A stretch of DNA of 33,854 bases, taken from positions 153,919 to 187,772 of the forward strand of contig JAAUZD010000026.1 in the NCBI GenBank assembly GCA_014804785.1. Direction: 5' to 3'. The translations under genes and the position numbers were made by a program. Shown here in pieces: positions 23,593 to 33,191 of the stretch (positions within the stretch are counted from its first letter, which is position 1; every line of letters starts with the position of its first letter). The notes below the pieces were generated by a model. It saw only the letters and a program-made list of their open reading frames with translations. It searched no databases and had not been told where the DNA came from. This DNA is from Lachnospiraceae bacterium (GTDB lineage: Bacteria; Bacillota; Clostridia; Lachnospirales; Lachnospiraceae).

Positions 23593-24693
23593 ATGAATAT
23601 AGTAAACAACTTGTATTCTGACGGAATCTATAGTCAGTTTTACAAAGGAACGGAGCCGCTTAAGACATATGGTTCTTACGATGGAGCAGGGAAGAAGGAT
23701 ACACTGGTAAAGTATGAGTTTTCCACGACGGATGCGCAGGGAAACAAGATTATGGATCCAATGTCCAAAGAAGAAGCATTGAAAGCTATGGAGGATGTTC
23801 GTTCCCAGTACGGAGATAATGTACTCTTAGTATTTTCCGGCGACGGGCTTTCCGCATTGGCGGAAAGTATTAAAGCGCAGAGCAAAAAAAATGGCATGGA
23901 ATTGACGGAAGAGGAAAAAGCCATAAGGGCGCAGCAGCAGGCGGAATTTGAAAAATGTATTGTACATATGGAAAATACTCATAGATTGATAATACCTAAT
24001 ATCCAGACCAACGCGAAGCTTTATGATAGCCTTGAAAATGCAGATGAAGAAGTGATTAAAGCATCGAATGGTATTATTAGAAATTATCTGATGCCCAGCA
24101 ATATAGGGGAAATGTCTGAGACACAGCGCAGAGAAATGATTGCATTTGGGCTGGAAGAGGCAAAGTATCTGGCAGAAAATTATCTGGATGAAGAGCATGG
24201 GCGGGATTTTTTGTCCGCTATGGAGATGATTGCAAAGTATGGTTTAAATGGAACGGTGTCGGAGAATGGCAAAGTAACCTATCATGTTGAAAAGGGACCT
24301 ATGGTAGGAGCGCCCGATGACTATGTGAGTGCACAGGATATAATTAAAGAAAAAGCGCCCGACTTGTATTTGGAAATGCAGGATTTGAACCGCAGAATTA
24401 TTAAGGGAGAGACAGGCTGGGGAAGAAGATTCATAGAATTGCAAAATCGGATCAATCAGGTGTTGAATACAAAATCAAGTCCCGGTCTTACATACTATGA
24501 GGAATCCGCTTCTAAATATAAGAACTGGAAGAATCAAATGGCGAAGACGGAACTGCCATCTGTCTTCCAAAATGTACAGTATCAGGATTTCCAGCTATTT
24601 ACGACCAGCTTGCAAAAGCAAAGCAGTTTATCTAATACATGGATAAACGATCAAGTAAACCGAATGGTAAAATGGTTAACAGAATCTGTTTGA
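23593..24693 (+). CDS. Unknown 366-residue protein
   Basis: The protein is not confidently recognised. It is soluble-looking, rich in Glu, Lys and Ala, with no signal peptide, and mostly helical after residue 55. A segment around residues 40-75 (GNKIMDPMSKEEALKAMEDV, then YGDNVLLVFSGDGLSAL) looks like a conserved N-terminal module. The ATG at 23593 has AAGGAGG 7-8 nt before it; an in-frame TTG at 23569 lies within the leader. The gene is monocistronic, between leader copy B and the hairpin at 24749. Sharing its leader with the gene at 19609 implies common control. Confidence 0.75.
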   Translation: MNIVNNLYSDGIYSQFYKGTEPLKTYGSYDGAGKKDTLVKYEFSTTDAQGNKIMDPMSKEEALKAMEDVRSQYGDNVLLVFSGDGLSALAESIKAQSKKNGMELTEEEKAIRAQQQAEFEKCIVHMENTHRLIIPNIQTNAKLYDSLENADEEVIKASNGIIRNYLMPSNIGEMSETQRREMIAFGLEEAKYLAENYLDEEHGRDFLSAMEMIAKYGLNGTVSENGKVTYHVEKGPMVGAPDDYVSAQDIIKEKAPDLYLEMQDLNRRIIKGETGWGRRFIELQNRINQVLNTKSSPGLTYYEESASKYKNWKNQMAKTELPSVFQNVQYQDFQLFTTSLQKQSSLSNTWINDQVNRMVKWLTESV

Positions 24694-24748
24694 TTATGCT
24701 TTGGCATGACTATAAATAAAGGGAAACACTAGAAATATTGATGATACA

Positions 24749-24776
24749 GGGCTCTGAGGAATTATCCTCAGAGCCC
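24749..24776. terminator. Perfect hairpin between convergent genes
   Basis: GGGCTCTGAGGA and TCCTCAGAGCCC pair over 12 bp around ATTA. It lies between the plus-strand gene ending at 24693 and the minus-strand trpA ending at 24805, so it could end both transcripts. Neither side has a strong T run. Confidence 0.6.
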
Positions 24777-24804
24777 ATTGGTATGTTACAAAATGCATTC
24801 TAGG

Positions 24805-25584
24805 TTATATGGCATCTTTCATTTTCTTTACATATTCTCCAACCGGTCCGGATGCATCTTTTCCATACTGAGTCACCAGTTTAATGATAGCAGATCCCAC
24901 GATTGCACCGTCGGATATTCCTGCCATCTTAGCTGCTTGTTCAGGAGTAGAGATTCCAAAGCCCACGGCGCAGGGGACAGAAGCATTTTCCCGTACCAGT
25001 TTTACGAGGGAAGCGATATCCGTTTTGATTTCGCTGCGCACACCGGTGACGCCCAGGCTGGAAACGATGTAAATAAAGCCCTTTGCCTCTTTTGCAATCA
25101 TTGCCACCCGGTTTTCGGAGGTGGGGGCAATCAATGAGATAAGGTCTATATCATATTTTCTGCAGATTTCGTCAAATTCTCCTTTTTCCTCAAAGGGAAG
25201 GTCGGGGAGAATCAGTCCGTCGATGCCGATTTCCCGGCATGTGCGGATAAACTTTTCTGCATCATAAGAAAATACCACGTTGGCATAGGTCATGAACACC
25301 ATGGGCAGGCTTATGGGATGGGCAGAGTCTGTTCGCAGCTCCCTGACCATATCAAAAATCTGATCGGTGGTCACGCCATTTTTTAATGCCCGCAGGTTGG
25401 CGCCCTGAATCACAGGACCTTCTGCGGTAGGGTCGGAAAAAGGAATGCCTAGTTCAATCAGATCAGCGCCGTTTGCAGCCATACTGCGTACGATTTCCTT
25501 GGTGGTTTCAAGATCCGGATCACCGCAGGTGATAAATGGAATAAAGGCTTTGCCCTTGGCAAAAGCATCAGCAATTTTACTCAT
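24805..25584 (-). CDS. trpA: Tryptophan synthase alpha subunit
   Basis: This subunit cleaves indole-3-glycerol phosphate to indole and glyceraldehyde-3-phosphate, passing indole to the beta subunit. The 259 residues are a full-length TIM barrel. The catalytic Glu44 ([11 protein letters not shown]) aligns with Salmonella Glu49. The residue matching Asp60 is Glu55 (TAEGP instead of ADGP), an acidic but longer side chain. I start at the ATG at 25584, inside the trpB end (8-nt overlap, coupled), with GGAGG before it. The frame is open further upstream within trpB, which is coincidental. It is the last gene of the trp operon. Confidence 0.96.
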   Translation of the reverse strand: MSKIADAFAKGKAFIPFITCGDPDLETTKEIVRSMAANGADLIELGIPFSDPTAEGPVIQGANLRALKNGVTTDQIFDMVRELRTDSAHPISLPMVFMTYANVVFSYDAEKFIRTCREIGIDGLILPDLPFEEKGEFDEICRKYDIDLISLIAPTSENRVAMIAKEAKGFIYIVSSLGVTGVRSEIKTDIASLVKLVRENASVPCAVGFGISTPEQAAKMAGISDGAIVGSAIIKLVTQYGKDASGPVGEYVKKMKDAI

Positions 25585-26767
25585 GGATATCCTCCCCTCT
25601 GTAACGCGCAATAGCAGCGCAGTCTTTGTCGCCGCGTCCTGAAATAGTGATGACGATGATCTTGTCTTTATCATACTTCGGGGCAATTTTTATGGCGTGG
25701 GCAACGGCATGGGCGCTCTCTATGGCGGGAATGATACCTTCCGTGCGGGAAAGATATTCAAAGGCGTTTACCGCTTCTTCATCTGTGACAGGAACATAGC
25801 TTGCCCTTCCCTGATCGTGGAGCCATGCATGTTCGGGACCGATGCCGGGATAATCCAGCCCTGCGGAGATGGAGTAGACGGGAGCAATCTGCCCGTATTT
25901 ATCCTGACAGAAGTAAGATTTCATTCCGTGGAAAATACCAAGCCTTCCGGTGTTAATGGTAGCAGCTGTCTCAAAGGTATCAATTCCCCGTCCCGCAGCT
26001 TCACAGCCAATCAGTTCTACATCTTTATCTTCAATAAAATGGTAAAAGGTTCCCATGGCATTGCTGCCGCCGCCCACACACGCCATGACTACATCCGGTA
26101 GGCGCCCTTCCTTTTCCTGAATCTGCTGCTTGATCTCCCGGGAAATGACAGCCTGGAAATCTCTCACAATGGTGGGGAAGGGATGGGGACCCATAACCGA
26201 TCCGAGGCAGTAATGGGTGTCGTCAATCCGGCTGGTCCATTCACGCATGGCTTCGGAAACGGCGTCCTTTAAGGTTGCTGTTCCTGTTTTTACAGGAATG
26301 ACTTCCGAACCTAAAAGACGCATCCGGTATACATTAAGTGCCTGCCGTTTCGTGTCTTCCTCACCCATAAAGACCACACACTCCATGCCAAGGAGTGCAG
26401 CGGCAGTAGCGGTAGCAACGCCGTGCTGACCGGCGCCGGTTTCGGCAATCAGTCTGGTTTTGCCCATCTTCTTTGCAAGAAGCGCCTGTCCTAAGACATT
26501 GTTGATCTTGTGGGAACCGGTATGGTTTAAATCTTCCCTCTTTAAATAGATTTTTGCGCCGCCTAAATCTTTCGTCAGTTTTTCTGCGTAGTACAGACGG
26601 CTGGGACGTCCCGCATATTCATTGAAAAGAGCGGTGAGCTCCTTGTTAAATTCCGGATCATCCTTATAATGATTGTATGCTTCCTCCAGTTCAATGACGG
26701 CATTCATGAGGGTTTCAGGAATGTATTGCCCGCCGTGAACTCCGAAGCGTCCTTTTGAATCTGACAT
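25577..26767 (-). CDS. trpB: Tryptophan synthase beta subunit
   Basis: The enzyme condenses indole with serine to form tryptophan, using pyridoxal phosphate. The 396 residues match the usual length. Lys87 in HTGSHKINN is the cofactor lysine, the same number as in Salmonella; the GGGSNAMG phosphate-binding loop and the ETGAGQHG segment are intact. The N-terminus ([16 protein letters not shown]) is typical of TrpB1. An AGGAGG lies just before the ATG. It follows trpF by 44 nt and overlaps trpA by eight. Confidence 0.97.
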   Translation of the reverse strand: MSDSKGRFGVHGGQYIPETLMNAVIELEEAYNHYKDDPEFNKELTALFNEYAGRPSRLYYAEKLTKDLGGAKIYLKREDLNHTGSHKINNVLGQALLAKKMGKTRLIAETGAGQHGVATATAAALLGMECVVFMGEEDTKRQALNVYRMRLLGSEVIPVKTGTATLKDAVSEAMREWTSRIDDTHYCLGSVMGPHPFPTIVRDFQAVISREIKQQIQEKEGRLPDVVMACVGGGSNAMGTFYHFIEDKDVELIGCEAAGRGIDTFETAATINTGRLGIFHGMKSYFCQDKYGQIAPVYSISAGLDYPGIGPEHAWLHDQGRASYVPVTDEEAVNAFEYLSRTEGIIPAIESAHAVAHAIKIAPKYDKDKIIVITISGRGDKDCAAIARYRGEDIHE

Positions 26768-26811
26768 GTTTTCCTCCTATTGATTCCTAAAATAATGTTG
26801 AGAATTAGTTT

Positions 26812-27414
26812 CTAGCCTTCCTTTCGGACTGCATCGATAAATGCTTTTATTTTGGCATAATCTTTGCACCCATCTGTCTCTACCCCGGAGCTGGTGTCCA
26901 CTCCGTAAGGATGGATCAGGGATATGGCATCTTTGACATTCTGGGGCGTCAGCCCGCCTGCCAGAAAAAAGGGTCTTTGGATATCCTGTATCAGTGACCA
27001 GTCAAAGGTTTCTCCTGTTCCAAGTCCGTTGTCCAAAAGCAGATAGTCACAAGGATAGGCGAGGGCTTTTTCTATGTCTTCTCTGGTTTTAATGATAAAG
27101 GCCTTGATGATGGGTTTATGGCACAGGCACTTTAGCCTTTGCGCATAATCGGCATCCTCCTGTCCGTGGAGCTGTGCTGCCTGTATGGTTCCATTCTGTA
27201 AAAGAGCGGCTACATTTTCAAGGGGCTCATTTACAAAGACGCCCACACTTTGAATGGCAGGATCCAGAAGGCTTTTCAAATGAGCAGCCCTTTCAGGAGA
27301 GACATAACGCGCCCTCCCTTGCAGAAAAACAAATCCAATATAGTCAGGTCTTAATTCATTGACATAGGAAATATCGTCTTCTGACTTCAGACCGCATATT
27401 TTTATCTTTGTCAT
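26812..27414 (-). CDS. trpF: Phosphoribosylanthranilate isomerase
   Basis: The enzyme converts phosphoribosylanthranilate to the carboxyphenylamino-deoxyribulose phosphate, the step before ring closure. The 200 residues form a TIM barrel with the catalytic-Cys motif KICGLKSEDD at the N-terminus, QLHGQEDADY, LLDNGLGTG and the GGLTPQNV phosphate-binding segment. Its start overlaps the trpC stop as ATGA, so translation is coupled. It is a separate gene here, unlike the trpCF fusion of enteric bacteria. Confidence 0.96.
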   Translation of the reverse strand: MTKIKICGLKSEDDISYVNELRPDYIGFVFLQGRARYVSPERAAHLKSLLDPAIQSVGVFVNEPLENVAALLQNGTIQAAQLHGQEDADYAQRLKCLCHKPIIKAFIIKTREDIEKALAYPCDYLLLDNGLGTGETFDWSLIQDIQRPFFLAGGLTPQNVKDAISLIHPYGVDTSSGVETDGCKDYAKIKAFIDAVRKEG

Positions 27415-28211
27415 GATGTGCCTCCGTTTATTCCTTTAAGTTCATCCAGCATGGCTTTCTTGTTGGGGGAGCGCATAAGGGTCTCGCCAATTAACACAGC
27501 ATTCACGCGGGATTGTTCCAAAGATACAATATCGTCCCGGTAGCGGATGCCGCTTTCTGCAACAAATAAAATGGATTCCGGCACCAGTGAGCGGAGGCGG
27601 GCGCTGTTGTTTATATCCACCGAAAAGTTTTTAAGGTTCCGGTTGTTTACACCTATAATGCGAGCGCCTGCTTCGATGGCGGAAGCAATTTCCGCTTCAT
27701 CATGTGCTTCCACAAGGGCTGAGAGTCCAAGCCGGTCACAGATTTCAATATAGCGCTTTAAGGTGTCGGTGGAAAGCAGGGAACAGATTAGCAGGACAGC
27801 GCTTGCGCCTAACAATTTTGCCTCGTAAATCATGTATTCGTCCACCGTAAAATCCTTACGGATGCAGGGAATGGAAACAGTCTCTGCAATTTCTTTCAGA
27901 TATTCATCTTTTCCTAAAAACCATTTTGGCTCTGTCAGCACGGAAATGCAGGATGCCCCTGCTTCTTCATATTCTTTAGCGATGGAAAGATAGGGAAAAT
28001 CCTCTGCAATCAATCCCTTGGAGGGAGACGCCTTTTTGCATTCGCAGATAAAGCTGATACCTTCTGTGGATAATGCTTTTTCAAAGGGAAATCCTGTCTG
28101 GCAGTCCATGGAAAGGGCAAGTTCTTTTATTTCTGCAAGAGGACGGACGGCATTTGCTTCCTCCACTCGCTTTTTGGCATAATCTGCTATGGTTTCTAAT
28201 ATGGTTGCCAT
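27411..28211 (-). CDS. trpC: Indole-3-glycerol phosphate synthase
   Basis: The enzyme closes the indole ring with loss of carbon dioxide and water. It has 266 residues. The family signatures are present: CECKKASPSKG near residue 55-65 with the catalytic lysine, the CIRKDFTVDEYMIYEA segment, the GVNNRNLKNFSVD block and a C-terminal LIGETLMRS. The ATG at 28211 has a weak AAAGG 12 nt upstream. It follows trpD after 76 nt and overlaps trpF by four. Confidence 0.97.
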   Translation of the reverse strand: MATILETIADYAKKRVEEANAVRPLAEIKELALSMDCQTGFPFEKALSTEGISFICECKKASPSKGLIAEDFPYLSIAKEYEEAGASCISVLTEPKWFLGKDEYLKEIAETVSIPCIRKDFTVDEYMIYEAKLLGASAVLLICSLLSTDTLKRYIEICDRLGLSALVEAHDEAEIASAIEAGARIIGVNNRNLKNFSVDINNSARLRSLVPESILFVAESGIRYRDDIVSLEQSRVNAVLIGETLMRSPNKKAMLDELKGINGGTS

Positions 28212-28287
28212 TTTATATTAAACCTTTCTGTAATCGTTAAATTTTCTCAGCGCTTTAGCTTACTTCTATCCAATTTGTTTATGAAGC

Positions 28288-29316
28288 TTAAGCATTGCTT
28301 TCTGTTTTGAAAGCTTCCAGTACTGCAAGTGCCTTTCCGTTGTCAATCAGTTCTGCGGCAAGGGTGATGCCATCTTTAAAGGAATCCGCCTTTCCTGCAA
28401 TGTAAAGGGCAGCTCCGGAATTTAAAAGTACAGCATTGCGTTTGGGACCTTTTTCTCCATTTAAAATAGAGAGTGTGATTTCTGCGTTTTCAGAAGGAGT
28501 GCCGCCTGTCAGGTCTTCCTTTTTACAGGAGGCAAGACCGAAATCTTCTGGAGTAATCGTATAGTTTTTGTATGCACCCTCATGAAACTCACAAATCATG
28601 GTGGGCGCGCTGGCTGAAATTTCATCCATTTTATCCGTTCCGTAGACCACCATTCCGTGTTTTACACCCAAGCTGGTAAGGACTCTTGCAAGAGGCTCTA
28701 CCAGAGATTCATCGTAAACGCCAAGGAGCTGCCTGTTTGGGGAAGCGGGGTTGGTCAGGGGACCTAAAATATTGAACACCGTGCGGATGCCCAGTTCTTT
28801 GCGGATAGGACCTACATATTTCATGGAAGTGTGATATTTCTGTGCAAAGAAGAAGCAGATGCCGGCTTTTTCAAGAAGGGAGATACATTTTTCCGGTGAC
28901 TGTTCGATATTGACGCCGAGAGCCTCCAAGCAGTCCGCCGTTCCGCACTTAGAGGAAGCGGCACGGTTGCCATGCTTGGCGACTTTAACGCCGCCGGCGG
29001 CAGCTACCAGTGCGGAGGTAGTTGAAATATTAAAGCTATGAGCGCCGTCACCGCCGGTTCCCACGATTTCCATGACATCCATGCTGTGGGGCACCTTTGT
29101 AGCGTGATCCCGCATGGCGGCAGCACAGCCTGCAATTTCATCTGTAGTCTCCGCCTTTGTGCTTTTGGTGGACAAAGCCGCCAGAAAAGCTGCGTTTTGT
29201 GTAGGAGAGGTCTCGCCGCTCATGATTTCATTGATAACGGCATAAGCCTCGTCATAAGTCAAGTCCTGTTTGTCAACGATTTTTACGATTGCTTCTTTGA
29301 TCATTTTAATCACCAT
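28288..29316 (-). CDS. trpD: Anthranilate phosphoribosyltransferase
   Basis: The enzyme joins anthranilate to phosphoribosyl pyrophosphate. It has 342 residues; the PRPP-binding [15 protein letters not shown] motif, the [15 protein letters not shown] segment and the GPLTNPASP block are intact. It stands as a separate gene, not fused to trpG. The start may be the ATG at 29316 or that at 29304; AAAGGA lies close before the first and 14 nt before the second. It follows trpG by 57 nt. Confidence 0.96.
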   Translation of the reverse strand: MVIKMIKEAIVKIVDKQDLTYDEAYAVINEIMSGETSPTQNAAFLAALSTKSTKAETTDEIAGCAAAMRDHATKVPHSMDVMEIVGTGGDGAHSFNISTTSALVAAAGGVKVAKHGNRAASSKCGTADCLEALGVNIEQSPEKCISLLEKAGICFFFAQKYHTSMKYVGPIRKELGIRTVFNILGPLTNPASPNRQLLGVYDESLVEPLARVLTSLGVKHGMVVYGTDKMDEISASAPTMICEFHEGAYKNYTITPEDFGLASCKKEDLTGGTPSENAEITLSILNGEKGPKRNAVLLNSGAALYIAGKADSFKDGITLAAELIDNGKALAVLEAFKTESNA

Positions 29317-29373
29317 GTTCCTTTCTGTTATTGGTGTATATGTTTGCTATTCCTTTTTTATTGATACTGAAAC

Positions 29374-29946
29374 TCATGCTATCTGTTCCAGAAAATTTTT
29401 TACAATTGTTTTTCCGTCCGGTGTAAGAATGGATTCAGGATGAAACTGCAAACCATAAACCCTATAGTCCTTATGCTTCACCGCCATCACTTCACCGTCC
29501 TGCGTCCTGGCAGTTATGGAAAGGCATTTGGGAAGCGTATTTTCCAGCAGGGCAAGAGAGTGATATCTGGCAACCGGTATGGTTTCCGGGAGGTTCTTGA
29601 AAATAGGGCACTCCTTGTCAAGTGCGGTCAGAGACTGCTTTCCATGCATCAGTTCTTTGGCATAGGAGACTGTTCCTCCGTAAGCTGTGCAGATGGACTG
29701 ATGTCCCAGGCACACGCCTAAAATAGGAAACTGGCTTCCCAACTCTTTTACAAGACTGACGCATATGCCTGCGTATTCCGGTTTTCCGGGACCGGGAGAA
29801 AGAATGATGGCATCAGGTTTCATTTCTTTTATTTCTTCTACGGAATAAGCATCATTCCGAACCACCTTAATATCCGGATTTAATGATCCTACCAGCTGAA
29901 ACAGATTATAAGAAAAGCTGTCATAATTATCGATTAATAAAATCAT
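29374..29946 (-). CDS. trpG: Anthranilate synthase component II (glutamine amidotransferase)
   Basis: This subunit releases ammonia from glutamine for TrpE. It has 190 residues with the class I amidotransferase triad Cys79 (GVCLGHQ), His169 and Glu171 (LQFHPES), and the SPGPGKP oxyanion-loop segment. Its ATG overlaps the trpE stop (ATGA), keeping the two subunits in step. In some Firmicutes the same protein also serves as PabA in folate synthesis; no other pab gene is in the window. Confidence 0.96.
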   Translation of the reverse strand: MILLIDNYDSFSYNLFQLVGSLNPDIKVVRNDAYSVEEIKEMKPDAIILSPGPGKPEYAGICVSLVKELGSQFPILGVCLGHQSICTAYGGTVSYAKELMHGKQSLTALDKECPIFKNLPETIPVARYHSLALLENTLPKCLSITARTQDGEVMAVKHKDYRVYGLQFHPESILTPDGKTIVKNFLEQIA

Positions 29947-31406
29947 TGGTCTATCTCCTTAGCAGTTTTTAATGCATTTACAACGGCAGCAGCTTTGTTA
30001 AGGCATTCCTGGAACTCCTTTTCAGGAACGGAATCCGCCACGATGCCGGCGCCGCTTCTGACAAATACTTTGCCATTCTTTTTATAAGCGATTCTGATAG
30101 CAATGCAGGTATCTAAGTTGCCGGTAAAATCCAGATAACCGATGGCACCGCCGTAGATACCCCGCTTGTTATTTTCCAGATCGTTGATTAACTGGCAGGC
30201 CTTGATTTTTGGTGCGCCTGAGAGGGTTCCGGCGGGAAGGATTGCATCTATAGCGGAAAGTGCATCTTCATTTTCACGGATTTCGCCCCGGACCGTGGAA
30301 CCGATGTGCATCACGTGAGAGTATCTTTCAATACAATGATATTTTTCAACTTCTACGGTTCCGAACTTGCTGATTTTTCCAATGTCATTTCTGCCAAGGT
30401 CTACCAGCATATTATGCTCTGCTAACTCTTTTGGGTCAGCAAGCAGTTCCTCTTCTAAGGCTTTGTCCTCTTCCTCTGTCTTTCCTCTGGGTCTTGTTCC
30501 TGCCAATGGGAAGGTGTGGAGAATGCCGTCTTCCAGTTTGACTAAGGTCTCCGGGGAGGCGCCTGCCACTTCCATATCGCTGCTGGAAAAATAAAACATA
30601 TAAGGAGAGGGATTCATAGTGCGCAGCACCCGATAGGTGTTTAAAAGACTTCCCTCAAAGTTTGCTTCTAAGCGGTTGGAGAGAACGATTTGGAAAATGT
30701 CCCCCTCTTTAATGTGATGCTTTGCCTTTTCCACCATGGCACAATACTCTTCCTGTTGGAATAAAGGGCGGAAGTCGGTGGTGCACTTACCGGGATCCTC
30801 TGCTATGGGAGTGCCGTTTTTGATCAGATCGGACAGCTGCTTTAATTCCAGAATGGCTCTGTTATACTCTGTTTCAAGATGCTCGAGGCTGATATTGACA
30901 ATTAAAATAATCTTCTGCCTGAAGTTGTCAAAGGCAATCACTTTGTCAAAAAGCATCAAGTCTACATCTTTGAACCCTTCCGTATCAACAGCATTCAGAT
31001 TTAAAGAGGGTTCTGCATATTTCAGATAATCATAGGAAAAATACCCCACCAGACCGCCTGTAAAAGGAGGAAGGTAGGAGAAGCGGGGGCTTTGGTGCTC
31101 CTCAATTACCTGCCGGATGTATTTACCGGGCTCCGTGGTTTCAAATGAGAGTGCGCCCACTTTCATCTGCCCATTCTGACAAGTGATTTCCAGGCTGGGG
31201 TCATAGCCTAAAAAGGTGTAACGTCCCCATTTTTCATGGTCAGAAACAGATTCCAGCAGATAACAATGGCTGGAAACATTTTTCAGGATTTTCAGAACTT
31301 CAATGGGTGTCCTTACGTCAGAAAGAATTTCCATACTGACAGGAACTGTTTTATATTTATTTTCCTGTTGAAGTTCTTTTAAAATTTTAAGTTCGGGTTG
31401 AATCAT
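29943..31406 (-). CDS. trpE: Anthranilate synthase component I
   Basis: The enzyme forms anthranilate from chorismate with ammonia from TrpG. It has 487 residues with the chorismate-binding C-terminal half (NPSPYMFYF, GASPETLV, GTRPRGKTEEED, AGTLSGAPKI, GAGIVADS). The LLES motif near residue 50, which binds tryptophan in feedback-inhibited enzymes, is present, so end-product inhibition is expected. I start at the ATG at 31406 behind AAAGGAAAAAT. The longer open frame upstream runs through the T-box leader and is not coding. First gene of the operon. Confidence 0.96.
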   Translation of the reverse strand: MIQPELKILKELQQENKYKTVPVSMEILSDVRTPIEVLKILKNVSSHCYLLESVSDHEKWGRYTFLGYDPSLEITCQNGQMKVGALSFETTEPGKYIRQVIEEHQSPRFSYLPPFTGGLVGYFSYDYLKYAEPSLNLNAVDTEGFKDVDLMLFDKVIAFDNFRQKIILIVNISLEHLETEYNRAILELKQLSDLIKNGTPIAEDPGKCTTDFRPLFQQEEYCAMVEKAKHHIKEGDIFQIVLSNRLEANFEGSLLNTYRVLRTMNPSPYMFYFSSSDMEVAGASPETLVKLEDGILHTFPLAGTRPRGKTEEEDKALEEELLADPKELAEHNMLVDLGRNDIGKISKFGTVEVEKYHCIERYSHVMHIGSTVRGEIRENEDALSAIDAILPAGTLSGAPKIKACQLINDLENNKRGIYGGAIGYLDFTGNLDTCIAIRIAYKKNGKVFVRSGAGIVADSVPEKEFQECLNKAAAVVNALKTAKEIDQ

Positions 31407-31440
31407 ATTTTTCCTTTCCGCCCGTAGGCTATTGGGATTT

Positions 31441-31766
31441 CTTATGTTAATAAAAAAACGCCCTCGACAGAAATTAACTTCTGCCAAGGACGAATATAAA
31501 CTATCCGCGGTGCCACCTTGATTTACAGCCTGCGCTGTACACTTAACAGGATACCAACATATCCCCGGCAACTGACGTGTGCCTTACGTTGCAGAATACT
31601 TGATAGCTTACGAAGTAAGCTGATAGATTTACGAAGTAAGCTATTGTTCACTGCACCCTCTGCGGTCCATTTGATGACTTGTTTTCCGCCCGTTTCCAGC
31701 AATCCGGGCTCTCTGTGGGAGCATCATCACCTTTATCTCCGCGTCAACGGTTTAGGTTTCAAATTT
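31441..31766 (-). promoter_or_regulatory. T-box riboswitch, tRNA-Trp specific
   Basis: On the minus strand the leader holds a Stem I in which TGATGA pairs with TCATCA and GCGG with CCGC. Between them, the specifier loop places TGG (31667-31669), the Trp codon, right after the stem, with an AGATA-type segment opposite. The T-box sequence AAGGTGGCACCGCG lies at 31506-31519. A terminator hairpin (31459-31492) followed by seven T comes next. Uncharged tRNA-Trp should pair with the T-box and prevent termination, switching on trpEGDCFBA. Confidence 0.95.
31601..31641 (-). repeat. Tandem 20/21-nt repeat inside the T-box leader
   Basis: Two adjacent units (31601-31620, 31621-31641), each holding a self-complementary TTACGAAGTAA core, lie between Stem I and the antiterminator. 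The first unit has CTTACGAAGTAAG, the second TTTACGAAGTAAG. They would form one or two small hairpins in the linker. Confidence 0.7.
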
Positions 31767-31771
31767 CCTTT

Positions 31772-31800
31772 ATCATAGCGCAGTGATAAAGGATTGTCAA
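31772..31800 (-). promoter_or_regulatory. Sigma-A promoter of the trp operon
   Basis: On the minus strand TTGACA (31795-31800), 17 nt, TATGAT (31772-31777). Transcription should start near 31765, just before Stem I. Confidence 0.8.
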
Positions 31801-31839
31801 ATGTTTTTTAATTTTTATTTTGTATATTGCTTTAAGTAC

Positions 31840-33144
31840 TTACTTTGCGTGTTCACTTACATAAATTGAGGCTTTGTTCTGTATGATTTCCGTAGCCTCC
31901 TCTAATGTCTTGTCGCCATCAAAATAGCTATAGGCTTCCTCCATGATAATGTCATACAGTTGATGATCAAAAGCATCATTAATTTGAGTGGACTCGATAA
32001 GCTGTACCAGTCTTTGCGCCTGTTCGGTTGTCAGGCAATAAATATCAATCGGATTGCTGTCCCCTTCAAAGCGCACCTGACTTTTTACGATCGGTACTTG
32101 CTCTCCATTTTCAATAGTGTATTCAATTGTCAGGTTTTCTGTAAGTTTTTCTTCCATAGCACTGCGGCTTATAGGAAGCCCCAGCGTTTTTTGATATTCC
32201 TTATCAAGGTACTGGCTGATAAATTCCCAACAGATTTCTTTATGTTTGCTTTTGCTGCTGATTGCGAGCATAGAGGAAGCCGGTGAAATCACAGTTCCAC
32301 TCACATTTTCTACCGGATAGCCAATATAGGAAATGTCATTATCATCAAATATATATTCCGAATCGGCAATCCCATATATTCCCATGATATGTTTGGGTAT
32401 AATCAATGCTTTGCCATCAAGAAATGCCTGCTTAACCGAAAAATCTTCATCTAACTCCAAACTATCGGGAAACAAATTTGCAAAAGAAAGTACCTGCGCA
32501 AATTCATCCTGATTAAAACTGCATGTGCCGTTTTCCCAGTCAATGTAGTACTCCATGCTTCCTGTAAGAATACGGCTTAAAACATCATATTTGGTTTCTC
32601 CCGGATACAACATGGTACCCTCCGGCTGCTCTTGGTAACATGCCATCATTTCCTGAATATTCCAATGATCACGTCCGTCTAAAGCTTTTTTGCTGCCCGC
32701 AAAGGTATCTAATGTATAGCTTACAGGAAGAGCATACAAATTGCCTTTATAATAAAAGGATTCCAGTATATTGGTAAAATATTTTTCTTGGTTTTCTGCT
32801 GATTCCGCTTCAAGATAAGGAAGAAGATTTTCGGTATAGCCCCCCATAATATCTGTATTTGAATAATAGTCTCCAAAATCAATTAAATCAGGACCGCTTC
32901 CAGCTATGATTTCTCTCTGAATCTGGGCAATACCATCATCTTCCGACTGAGATGACCTTTGGTAGCCTTTTATCTCAATCATGTAATCTTTATGATTCTG
33001 GTTGAACAAGTCCACCTGTTTATGTAGTTCTGAATTTTCCTGAAAGGTAGCAAGTATGAGTACGGTCTGTCCCTTATTTTCCTGTCTGCCGCAGGAAGTT
33101 AAACATAAAGCTAAAATAAGCAATAGGATAATTTTTTTTTTCAT
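31840..33144 (-). CDS. Extracellular solute-binding lipoprotein (family 1 type)
   Basis: The 434-residue protein has a lipoprotein signal (basic MKKK, hydrophobic core, lipobox LTSC with Cys at about residue 18) and a mature part of the ABC sugar-binding type: VLILATFQENSELHKQVDLF near the start, GPDLIDFGDYY, LYALPVSYTLDTFAGSKKAL, and a C-terminal helical lobe. It would bind a ligand, likely a sugar, outside the membrane. I choose the ATG at 33144, eight nt after AAGGAG; one at 33150 is too close. No permease or ATPase gene lies in the window. It follows the partial gene by 47 nt and probably shares its operon. Confidence 0.85.
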   Translation of the reverse strand: MKKKIILLLILALCLTSCGRQENKGQTVLILATFQENSELHKQVDLFNQNHKDYMIEIKGYQRSSQSEDDGIAQIQREIIAGSGPDLIDFGDYYSNTDIMGGYTENLLPYLEAESAENQEKYFTNILESFYYKGNLYALPVSYTLDTFAGSKKALDGRDHWNIQEMMACYQEQPEGTMLYPGETKYDVLSRILTGSMEYYIDWENGTCSFNQDEFAQVLSFANLFPDSLELDEDFSVKQAFLDGKALIIPKHIMGIYGIADSEYIFDDNDISYIGYPVENVSGTVISPASSMLAISSKSKHKEICWEFISQYLDKEYQKTLGLPISRSAMEEKLTENLTIEYTIENGEQVPIVKSQVRFEGDSNPIDIYCLTTEQAQRLVQLIESTQINDAFDHQLYDIIMEEAYSYFDGDKTLEEATEIIQNKASIYVSEHAK

Positions 33145-33191
33145 TTGCATATCTCCTTTGTATTAATGCGTAATTACAAATATAATGTATT

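Noticed and set aside
31407-31571. Upstream extension of trpE
   Set aside because: The open frame crosses the T-box sequence and terminator; the ATG at 31406 has the ribosome site.
31601-31641. CRISPR-like repeat
   Set aside because: Only two units with no spacer between them, inside a riboswitch leader.
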